Assembly: GCF_035920445.1 (NCBI RefSeq)
Contig: NZ_CP109162.1
Location: 558,001-622,000, forward strand
Direction of reading: 5' to 3'
From: Nocardia sp. NBC_01730
Lineage (GTDB): Bacteria > Actinomycetota > Actinomycetes > Mycobacteriales > Mycobacteriaceae
DNA: 64,000 nucleotides
The notes under the pieces were generated by a model. That model saw only the letters and a list, made by a program, of their open reading frames with translations, had not been told where the DNA came from and made no database searches. Of the stretch, positions 27,101-39,100 are shown piece after piece (within the stretch, counting starts at the first letter, position 1; each line of letters opens with the position of its first letter). A program made the position numbers and the translations under genes.

Positions 27101-30100
27101 CGGAGGCCGGCGAGGATGCCGTGGCCACTGCCAGCGCGGCCGGGGTGTCCGCGCTGTCGGTGACCCACGAGCAGTCCCGCACAGCGACACTGTTTGCGGC
27201 CAAGGGGCTTCCGGTGCAGGTGCGGTTCGATTCCGAACCGGATGTGGCCGAGATCCGCCGGTTGATGGCGATGGGTGTGTCGGGCTTCGAGACCATGAAT
27301 CCTGAACGGGTAGTCGAAGCGGCGGTGGACTCCATGCCGTCACGGGTCGCGTCCGCTCCCGCCGCGGTCGCCGGGCCGATCGAATCGCTTCGCCTGGCTG
27401 ATGCGGCGTTGGAGAGCGAGTCGCAGCCCGCCGAATATGTTGTGCAGGTCGGCCCGTCCACGCTGTCCTCGCTGGAGCGTGCGGCGAGGGCAGTGGCAGG
27501 CAGTGGCGCCACGCTGGTTGTGGCTGTCTCGGCCGGGCCCGGCGGTGCGACCGAGATGGTGAAATCGGTGCTGGCCGTGGTGAACCGGCATGAGCTGAAG
27601 ATCCGGTTGGAGAGCGACGATCCCCGCGTCGTCAAGGCCGCCGACGCGCTGGCGCCGAATCTCGCTCGCGGTCTCGTTGTGCGCGTCAGTGAGGGGATGA
27701 GCAAACGAGAGATCCTGACTCGAACGCGTAAGTCAGGCGCCACACTGCTGGTCGTCGACAGCGCGACCCCGGATTCGGTGGCCGAACTCGTGCGGGCCGC
27801 GGGCGCTCTTCCGGTGATCGCGATCGCGGACCAGGCAGGGAGCGAGATAGCGGATCTGCTGACGATCCAGGGGCTCTACGGTGTCCGTGCGCACCGAGCG
27901 GATCAGGTCGGCCGGGCACGGGCCGAGCTACGGGAACCATTGACGCGCAACGACCACGATGTGACCGCGGTCGCGGGGGCGAGTCTCGCCGTCATCCGCC
28001 GTACCTTGCCCGAACTGTCGACGGTACGGGGACTCATTGCTACCCACCGTTATCTGAAGGGGGAGACTGCGGCGGAAGCCGCCTCGGCGCTGGATATCAG
28101 GACCATTCGAAACCGGACCTATGCCGCGCTCGAGCGGGAAACCTCGAAGGCCATCGCAGAGGTGACCGATTCCGGCCCGATCGCTGATCCGGAGTCGTCC
28201 GCTCCGTACGAGGTGCTCGTCCGGGGCCAGCGGTGGTCCATCTGGGCGCGCGCGGTGGTCCTGGCCAATGTTGCGGAAAGACTGCGTGCCGCCCCCGGAC
28301 TCAGTGCGGCACAGATCGAGGCCGCCTCCGTCGCCACCCAGCGTCTCTTGGAAATGATGGAATCGGGCACGGTCGCCGACCGGCGGCTCACCGTCACTGT
28401 GCTCGACGATGGTATCCGGATCGAACTGGCGAGCCCTGGCGCATTGTCCGCGGAGATCATGACGGCACAGACCTGGGTGCGGACCCTCGACCCGGCAACC
28501 GCGACCTGGGGTGTCGAGTCGCGGGCGGACGGGGATACGGCGTGGTTCGAAATGCGGCAGCCGCCTGCCGAAGTAATGCATCGGCCGGAGAACGACAGCT
28601 ACGCCGCCGACGCTGAGGAGCTCTTCGAACTGGTCGCCTATGTTTTGGGCGCGCCCGCGTCACCGGAACCGGGCCCGCAAGCTCTCCTGCTCGGACTTCT
28701 CAGCGCTCTGACCGCGAGTGGCGATCCAGACGATGTTTTCACCGCTACCGATGAGCACGGCCGCCGGGTTTTCATCGACAACCCGTTGAGCCGAACTGCC
28801 GTTGCCGAATACCGAAGCATCCTTGCGCCACTGCAATCACGCTTTGAAGAGCACGGTCACGGAGAGTTGTTCACCGCGATGATTGCCCGGCTCGACGAGA
28901 TCGAGGCGCACGCGACTGGAGTCATCGACTGGATCCCTCCCGCACCCGTTCGGAGTCCAGCACCCTCGCCCGACCCCGTCATCCGCACCCGCTCGCCATG
29001 GACGCACCGGCCGAAACGCCGGACCGTTCTTCGAGTGGTGCAGATGATAACTGCGGCCACCTATCTGGCTGGTGTTTCCCGCGACAGTTCCTATGGCTCC
29101 TTCGGTCTGGGCGAGGACGTGCTGAAGCTGGCAAAGATGTCGCCTGATATGTGGGATCGGCTACAGCGCGTGCTGGGTACGGGTTACGAGATCGAGTACG
29201 GCGACGTGCCGGAAGGCGCGGATGGCGTGCATCGAGGGAGGCGGATCGACGACGAGATCCACCTCCGTCGCGCGTTGCGCGCGCTGGACGGGCGCTCGAC
29301 GGCGGTGCTGGCTCATGAACTGGGCCATGCCACGGGTGTGCAAATAGACACCACCGCCGAGCCGCCCCAACGTGGAGAATCCTTCCGGGATTGGATCAAA
29401 CGTCAGCTACGTAAGAAGTTCACCAACGAGGCCGAGGCGAACTTGGTGTGTGCCCGAGCCCGCCACGAGATCCTCGTCAACGCCGGAATCGACATCCAGG
29501 CACGCCAGGTCCACGGTGCGGACGGCGTTCGTCTTCAGGTGGACAACGCCTTCGAGAACGACACGTATGCCCGTGTCGTTCGTGGCGAGATCACCTGGGA
29601 CCAAGCCCGCGAACTGGTCACCGACCATTTGATGCGGGACTTCGACCAGGCATACGAGGACAACTTCGAGAGGCACGGCGTCTGGTATCAGGACTACGGC
29701 CGCGAATACACCGACGAGTGGTACCGGCTGCTCGACATCACGGTGCGGACCGGCCTCGGCCCCGACGTCGACGCATTGGTGTGGAAGTCGCGCTCGCTGC
29801 TCGATGACGTGGCCGAACTGCTGAATACCGGCTGGACGATCCGGTACGTCGAAGACGCCCCGAGCTATATCGATACCGAACGCAACGAGATCGGCCTCAC
29901 GGGCTACCTCGCCGACGACCCGGGGCAGGCAGTGTGGGTGCTGGCCGCGTTCGTTGCTAAGGCGCGCGGCGGAACCGTAGATGTAGAGGTGCAGCCACCG
30001 ACCGAGGGCATGACCCGGGAGGAGTGGATCGAACGGGAAATGCGGCGGAAGCTCACGCCCGAAGCGGTGGAGTTGTTGTCGGGGGCGCAGGCGTGGTGGG

Positions 30101-33100
30101 AAATCGACCAGACCGACGGCACCGACATCGGCAGCTACACCCGCGAGACTTACGAAACCGACAAGGATTACGGCGAACTCGACGTCATCGGCGAGGTTAT
30201 GAACGGCGACCTCGACTGGTGGGAAGGAGTGGCACGGGTACTGGACGAAATGGTCGCCGACCGCACGGCGCCACGTCAGAGGAAACTCCGCCGGTCTATT
30301 GAGGCCCGCTGGCATGAAGAGCCCGAGTTCGAGTCGTTCCATTCAGACCCAGTCCCTCCCGATGCGGGCGCTCCGGATCCAGTCCCTTCAGCCGACTCCT
30401 TCGAACATCCACCACACGACGACTCTCCCCTGCCACCAAATAACTCAGGCGGTAATTACGCACCCATCGCTGGGGCAGTCTTCGGCGTGGGTGATCGAAC
30501 GGCGGAACAGCCGCCCCAGCGGACTAAACGGATAGACCGGTTGGGCGGTTGGAGTGGTCCTGATCGGAAGATGTTCAGAGGGCCGGATGGTCACTCAGAT
30601 ATCCCGAGGTTCGTTGACGGCAACCCTGGTACGGCCGCCGAATTGCCCGCCGAGAACGACGATCCGGAACCCGATTCACCTATCGAAGACTCGGCCACCC
30701 TCCTCGCCGATCACACCTTGCAACTCGCGCAGGCCGCTGCCGAGGCGGCCGGAGATGCCGTGCGTGTGCGCGCGATCGAGAGGTTGCGCGAGAACGTGAA
30801 ACGGCTATACGCCGAATTCCGCAAGGAAGCCGCGACACTGGCGAGTACAAGTGCGGAATACTCGGAGCTCCTCCACGAGCAGCTCGGCGGAAATCGCTAT
30901 TACCCCATTCCGAGGGAGCCCGGTCTTCACGCAACTCGTGAACTGCGGCAACTGCTGGCCCAGCTCGACGAGGAACTGTATCGCGACCACGAGGCGGCGG
31001 AAGTCGAGTCCGACGCGGCAGTGTCCGGTGAGGTCGAAGCGGAACTGACACGCTGGCACCAGCTGGTCACAGAACTGCTCGCCGCGTCTGTCGGCTACGA
31101 GCAAGCCGGTAAGGGTCGCCTCCAAGCATACGAGAGTTTGTGGTCGTACACCGAATTGACCAGAGACGAAGCCCTACTCGACCGCACGCTGGAACAGACG
31201 GCCAGATGGCAACTCCGCGAGGCGACCAAGGAAAAGGTGCTCCAGATCGCCGCGGCGCAATCCGATGGCGGCCGAGTCGAGCGTGCCGACAGACCGTTGA
31301 TGGGCACACTGCTGACGGTGATCGATGCCGCGTTGCGGTTCGACTCCCAGGTCGAGGTCACGCCGGTCGGCGGCGGTGAGATCGACGTCGAGGTACGCGA
31401 CGGCGACGGCACCCTCCGGTTGCGGGTGCGGTGGCAGACGCTCGCGCCGGGATCGTTGCGCGTCGATTCGGGCGACTCGTCCACGCCAGCCGAGCAGGCA
31501 CAACTGTGGGCGACGGTCGTCGCGAGCCTGACCACCGACAACCAGCGCAGTAAGTTTGCGTCGCGCTGGGTGCGGGCGGCTCTGGCCAACGGTTGGTCGA
31601 AGCCGATGTGGCTGGACGTGGACGGCCGAACAGGCGTGACCACGATTCGTGACACCGAGGTCGCGGGCGAGGAGTCGCTGCGGTTCGAGTTCGGCGAGGA
31701 CGGGCGTATCGACTTCGACGGTTCAGTAGGCGACGGCGCCGGTGATCTTGCCGCGCTGGTGGAAAGTCTCCTGAGCGCCGAACAGCACGGCAGCAGCGCG
31801 CCGGAAGTGGGCGGTTGGCTGACCGAGGCCCTGCGGATGCACCCGCACGTTCGCGTGGTGGCCGAGCCGGGTACCCAGGCGCGCATCGATTTCATCGCCG
31901 GTGCGGGCGCGGACATCGGCGTCGATGACCTTGCCGCGCTGGTGGAAAATCTCGTGATCGCCGAGCACGGCGGCATCCCGCCGAGGATGGCCGGTTGGGT
32001 GTCGCAGTGGGTGACCGAGGCGCTGCGGGTGCACCCGCAGCTTCGTGTAGTGGTCGAGCCGGGTACCCGGCTGCGCATCGAGTTCGGCGGCGAGCAGAGC
32101 TGGCACACTCTGACATCGCTGGGCGGTGGCCACGGGTGGAAAGCCGAGTGGTCCAAGCCAGCTGACCTGAACGCCGACGACGTGCGGGAGGCCGCGCGCG
32201 GTCAGCTGGCGAACGGATGGATGGCGGACTGGCCCGGCGATCAGCATCTTGCCGACCCGCTGAGCCCGGTCAAGCGGTTCGAGGAGCTGTCGAAGCTGCT
32301 GCGCAATGGAGGAACGGCTACTGCCGAGCTGACGCTCGACCCGACCACCCACCAGCGCCGGATCGATGTGACGTGGTCGGGACGAAGCACCGCGCGTGAC
32401 GAGCCCTACCAGGAGCCGGCGAACTCCCTGCTCGAGTATCTCCACGAGGACCTCGCGGCAACGAAAGCCCAACTGGAACTTGCCGAATCGCAGCTGCGTC
32501 CGAACACCGCGGACGAGGCGGGCTTGATCGAGATCGCCAATAAGATCCGCAATCGGCGTGCGGAACGGGACAGTGCCGACGCACGACGGGCGGCGGCCGC
32601 TCAGCGGGTCGAGGACGCCGAGAACGCTCGTGATCGTGCCATGGAAGAAGGCCGCGACGCCGACGCATTCACCGAAGGGATATGGGTTTTCGTCCAGCGT
32701 GCGGCTGCGGACGAGTACGAGGACCAGGTAGTGAGGGCGAAGGCTGGAATCAACAGCCTCATGGACCAGGCAGCCATCACCTACAAACTCCGTGAGGACA
32801 GTGAGATCGAGGCTCTCGCGGATGCGACCGGCATCGAGGATCCGCAGCAGCTGCTCTCCGGTCCCGCGGCGGCGGTACTCAGCGATCAGGGCCGTGCGAT
32901 CGTAGGGCGGCTGGTCGCCGAGAAGCGCGTCGCGCAGATGCGAGAGCGTTACGAGGACCTGGTCCGCGCCGTGGAGAACGCGCTCTCCGAGCAGACCGAA
33001 TCCGCAGCGGACACGGAACCCGCTACCGACGCGGGATCCGAGCCGGAAGCTGAGGCGGTCGACCCGGATGGGCTCGACCTCGCGATGGAAGCGCTGCTGA

Positions 33101-36100
33101 CCCGGGTGCAGGAGGCGACCCCGTCGGGTGCGGAGTGGAATCTCACGGTCCTGATCGACGAGGAGCTGGACAAGCTGGTCCGCTACCTCACACGTTCGCA
33201 GGCCGAGCGACCCACTCAGGTCAAGAATCTGAACACGCCCAACGTCTACGCCGACGGCCCGGACAGCCACCGGATACAGGCTCGTCAGCGGGTCACAGGG
33301 ATCTTCGGGAACAAGAAGGGACGCAAAGCGCTGAAGGTGGCGCTGCTGGAGGAGCTGGTCGATCCGCAGCAGCGGGCCCTGCTGGTCGCCGATATCCGCG
33401 AACGGGCGGCTCAGGATGCACGCGTGCGCGAGATCGACTCCCGCCCGTTCTACGAGTCCACGACCAGCCGCGCCGACCAGATGAGCGCGGCCCAGGCGAC
33501 GGTCCGCAACCGCTTCATCGATGTTGTCGCGGAACAGTTACGCGGCCAGCTGCTCTCCGACGAGATCGTGGACTTCCACCTCGTCAGCACCGAGCTCGCG
33601 GCGCAACACCTGAACGGTCTGTTGCCGGCCAAGCCGATCATCGTGGACGACGACCTCGAGGCGATGATCAATGCCGTCGTGGATGTGGCCGATTCGGCGT
33701 ACATGACGGCGGTGGCGAACGCGGACCTGACGGAATGGACGCGGACCTGGGCGACCGGCAAGAAAGCCGAGGTGGAAGGCGACACCCGGGCGACACTCGC
33801 GGACACCGAGGACCGAGTCACCGGGCTGCTGGCCGAGGCCGAGGCCGCACTCCGGGCGATGCTGCCGGACGGCGCCGCCACGGACCTCGCCACCTGGTTG
33901 CGCGACAACGGATTCGATGTCTCCGGGGAAGCGATCTATCAGGTTCTCGTCAACCATGTGCTCGGTGGGCCGTTCCCCGAGTTCGAGTTCTTCGGCCCGT
34001 ACACCGCCAAGGCGGCCCGGCTCGCCGTCGAGTTGGAGGGCCCTCCCCCCGGCCCGTACACCACCAAGGCGGCGCGGCTCGCCGTCGGCGCGAACGGCGA
34101 GCCCGCCGTCACCGCGTTCATCAAGGACACGACGCTGGACGAGAAGCTGGGGATGCTCCTCGACGCGCTCACCTACAAGGTCCTCGGTGGCCGGGCGCAC
34201 GTGATCATGCTGCTGGATCGGATCCATGCCGAGGTCGGCGACGAGAACCCGCACATCAAGGAAATCCGCGAAAAGCTGGGCAAGAAGCCGTTCCTGGTCG
34301 CGAAGGTCGAGGTGATCAACAACGAGGACGGCACCCGCACCTACAAACGCACCTACACCCGGCCCGCGATGGAGAGCGTGGTCCGCTGGGAACTGGAGGC
34401 CCGCCGCCACGGCATCGCCGCACCGCACATCCTCATCGTCGACGAGGGTGAAGTCGACATCAACGCCTTCGTCAAGTACCTCCGCGACGTGGCCACCTAC
34501 CCGGACAACGAACTCGAGGTCTGGGACGAAGAGGACAAGAGTGTCTGGGCGGGCTACCCCGGCGGCAAGGTGATGATCCGCGACCAATTCGGCGAAGGCA
34601 CCTGCGAGGGCCTGGATCTCGCCGTCTACAGCCGCGACAAGCTGGCCCGCGTGCGGAACGGAAACGCCGGTTCCGCGGTGTATTTGGCCGAGGTGTTGCG
34701 GGAGCAGATGGTTCCCGTGGAAGCGATCAACAAGCAACTCGGCTATCCGTACAACTCCGGTGTTCTCACCTATCCCGGCAGCACCGCCGAGTCTCGCCCC
34801 GGGAGCATGGCCGAGACCAACCCTCAGCTCGTTCTCGCGGCTATGCACTACATGTACCTGACCGTGGTCAAGCAGGCCCTCGTGCGTATTCGCGCGGAGA
34901 TCAACGATCCCGAGAAATTCGTCGAATTGATCGGCACCCGCCGGTCCGCCGGCCGCACCGACATGGGTGGTGCGCAGAAGTTCCTCAAGAATCCGCCGGA
35001 GGAGTGGAAGAAGGACCGACGGTCACCCGAGCAACTGCGGGCCGCTTTGCGGCGGTTGAAGGACCAGTTGGATGCGGCGATATCCCAGGCGGAACGCGGC
35101 AGGTCGTTCGGTGCGGATCATCTCCCGGGGGATGAGGGTTTCGGGACGTCGAACCGTCCACCTTGGAAGCAGCCGCTGCGCGGTGGGCGGCACCCGGTCG
35201 GGCGGCCGAGTCCGAAGCCGGACCCGAACACCGCTGGTACGGAAGCCAACTCCGTCGCCGTACCCGGTGACCCGGCCCCTGATGCGCCGGTCCCGGCATC
35301 CGTCCTGGCTGAACTGGAAGCATGGTTCGCGGACCTGCGCCGGCTCGACAGCGGCGCAGCGCTGACCGGTCTGCGGAAGGTGTGGGAATTCCTTTCCGCC
35401 GACCGGGTTTCGGCGTCCGGCTCGAGTAACCAGCCCGCCCCCGAGGCGACCATCGTGCTCGGGAACCCCGCTACTGCGCGATCGATCGCGGCGGTGTTCT
35501 GGAATCACTATGTCGACAACCCCGATCTCCGAGGTAAGCCTGTCGTTGTGTCCGGTTATCGAGGCCCGGAATCGGCTGCGGCCGAATCGACCATCATCAG
35601 CGAGGAGCTGGCGGCCTACGACGCACAGTCCGAGCTGCGGATCATCGAGGAGTCGGAAGCATCGACCACGTGGGAGAACATCGACTTCTCCATGGAGAAG
35701 CTGAAGGTCGACGGTAGGTATCCCACATCCGTCCGGTTCCTCTCCAACCCACACCACCTTCGTCGTACCAAGGCATTGGCCGAGAAATGGGTCGCGGACA
35801 AGCGACGGAATGGGGAGATCGACTACGAGATTCACATCTCTGTGGCCGCAATCGATGTGCCCGTCGAAACCTACCTCGCCTACGGGATGCGGCATTACGG
35901 CCCCGTTACCGATGACCCGACCGAGACCACTCCCGCTCTGAACGAAACCCTGCTCGCCATTCTGTTCGAGATGAAGGGAGCGATCGACCTCCCGAACGAG
36001 CAGGTCATCGCCGATCAGAACATCCCTGACGAGGTGCGGGACGCCTTCGACCTGCTCGCCACGGCCTTTCCTCGCCTGTACCACGTGGAGGTACGGGAGC

Positions 36101-39100
36101 TGGCCGAGGCCGCATTCGGTCCTTGGCCGATCGCGGAGGCTGTCATCGAGAAGGTGCTCGCGAAGGCCGAACAGCTGGTGGCCGAAACCTACCGGGCGCA
36201 AGGCACTCTCGACAGTCTGCTCGAGCGGGGGATCGGGCAGTGGCTGCTCGGGGATCTGGCGCCGTCGGTGATCGAGTCGACGATCGCGCAAGGCGAACTC
36301 GAGGGCCTGGACACCGCTGCCGAGCCGCTGACGGTCCGTGGGCTGGTCGGCACATGTCCTTGGAAGGACGCGATAACCCGCAAGGGGCCGCGAGTAGTGC
36401 AGGTCGATGTGAAGTTGGACAAAGACGGCGACCGGATGTGTCTGGCCGGCACCGACACCACACTGACAGAGGTCGCCCAGCATGCCGCTTACTGCGGCGT
36501 GGCACTGTCGGTCCGCATTGTTGCCGAGGCCGGGATCGATAGCGAACGCGCCCGGGGCCTGGTCGGCGCTTGCGTGCTGGCGACGGATGGGATCGCGCCG
36601 ATCGCCGAGTTCGTCGCCGACGACTGGACGGTGCTGGATGCCGTCGGAGAGATCGCGCCGGATTCGCGGCAGGCTTACCTGATCACGGTGGATCGGACAA
36701 TCGACGTTCGACTGCTGTGGAATGCGCTGCGCCGAAAGGACATCCCGGTGATCGCCCGCGCCGGCGGGGCCACGGACATCGCGCGTGCCTTGGATCTCGG
36801 TGTCGATGGCATTGTGTCGGCCGAGCCCGATGCGGCCGCTCGAGTGGTGAACAGCCATCCGACAACACACCTCGAGCGCCGCCGCCCGGCCCGGATGTCG
36901 TGGCCGGACTTCGAGGTGCAGACCCAATTGGGCGAGGCGAGCCCGGATGGTGTCGATCGCGTGTTGCGGAGCGGCGCGAACGTGATCCACGCTGAGCTGC
37001 GGTGGTTCCGCGGTGTGCCGATGGTGTTCCCGGTCGGCCGGAACTGGGACGAACCGGCAGACTATGAGCAGGCCCGAGCACACGGGATGATGCCGCTCGA
37101 CGAGTTCGCCCGCCGACTCGTCGGATGGCCGATCGCGGTGTCGTTGCAGGTCGGTGACGAGCCGTATCGAGAGATGCCGGATGCCCGCAACGGCGTACTG
37201 GCCGTCGAAGCGATTCTGGCCCGCAGCGGGATCGCCACACGCCTCGAAGGGTTCCGTGACCGCAATGTGGCCCGGCTGATGTCCGAAGACGATGATGTGC
37301 ATTCCTCGGTGGGCATGTGGCCCGACACCCTGGATGCCTCGTCGATGCGTTTCGCGAAGAAGCACAACATCACCACCTGGACGGTTCCGGTCGGCTACAT
37401 AGACGCGGATCTCCTCGGTCGCGCTCGCAAATACAGGATCGCCGTCATAGCCGACCGAGTCGATAACCTGGACACCGGAATCGCGTTGAAAGCCGCAGGC
37501 GTTGCCGGTATCACGACGTCCGCGCCGGACCGGATGAAACAGCTCGTCACCGAACATGAGCACTGGCAACCCTCGGCGATCGGGCCGGATCCGAGTACGG
37601 CGGCCGAACGGCCGAAGTCCCACCCGGTGCCGGTAACCGCGGTCGGCGACCATGCCGGAACCGAGGGCCTGCGTCGAGTCCTGCGCGACGACGTCGCCGC
37701 AGTGCGACTGCGTGTGGGCTGGACGGCGGATCTCGGACTTATCACCGCGGATCCCGGATTCATCGCTGTGGAGGATCGGGACATCGTTGTCGTCCCCGAA
37801 CCTGTCACCGGGACCGCGACCATGACGCAGGTCCATCTACGCGACCTCGGTTGCTTCAGCTTGGCCGAGGCGCTGTCGGTGATCGATGATTCCGGCTGGG
37901 ACGGAAATATCGTGCTGGAGTTGGTGACCGAGGGGCTGACCAGAGATCAGGTGAACGAGTTCACCAAGGATCTCCGTCGCCGGATGACGGATGTGGCATA
38001 CAGCTTCGCGAGTCCGGACCCGGACGTGCTGCAGCTACACCTCCGCAAGAATCGTTATCCAGAGGAGCATCGGAAGAAGGTGCTTGTCGTGCCGCGCGGT
38101 GGCACGATTCCTGAGTTCAGGTCGCCCCGGCTCATGCCGACCGTGTCGGTGGACCGCGCCGATGTCACCACCGACCTGGTGCGCGATGTCGGCCGGGCTC
38201 TGCTCGTGCGCGTTGACAGTCCAGAAGATGCAGTCCGCATGATGGCGTTGGGACTGAGGGTGCAGACGCGGCACCCGGAGCTGCTGCCCGAGCGGCCGCT
38301 TCCGGTTCACGGGCCGCGCATCGCGGAGCCCGCGGCATCGCGGGAGCTGATCTATGAGACCTGGCCTTCGTATCAGGCCGAGCGCATGGTCGAGCGTTTC
38401 GTCCGCGGTCTGGAATCCGGTGCCTCGATGATCAGGGTGGATGTCTCGGTAGTGGACGGTGTCCCGGTACTCGCGGGGCTGGAAACATTCGGTGCCGGAA
38501 CGGCTTTCGTGGACACCAAGGCGTTGCCGCTGGCGCACGCGATACGCCTGGCCGAGCAGCAAGGCCAGCGGCTGATGGCCGTCCCTCGAAATCTCGACCG
38601 GGCAGAGCTGATTATGGTGCTGGCGCTCCTGCACCGGCCGGCAGATTCGGACCTCCACCATGCGGTGGTGGTCGGCGACGCCGCCACGGCGAAGCAGGTC
38701 CGCAAGTTCACTCCGAATGTGCAGTTGGCCACTGACCTGCGTGACAGCAAACTGCACAAGCACACGGCCCGCCGCAAGGCGAAAGTCGGCATGGTGCTGG
38801 TCGAAATGGATTCGGCCGGTAAGTATTTGGCCGAGGGCGGTGCGGGGAGCCTGGCAGGCAACGACGAGTCGGTGATCGTCGTGAATCCGATCGGACCGCT
38901 GATGCGTTCGCTGGCTCCAACCGGTGTCGCCGGATTCTGCTACTCGGCAAAAGACTGGGAAGGTGAAGGTGATCCGTTCCTCGCATCCCAACTGAAGCGG
39001 GTCACCCGCCGGCCGGAATTCGAGGACGTGGAATTCGTCTCCCCGCGAGCCGGATTCGCTACTGAGGGTGGGCAGCGCAAGGTGCTGGTGCTCGTTGCTC

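Noticed and set aside
33115-35091. Assignment of the unknown domain to a nucleotidyltransferase or phosphoribosyltransferase
   Set aside because: The V-D-E-G strand and Gly-rich turn are suggestive, but the signature motifs of those families are not present.
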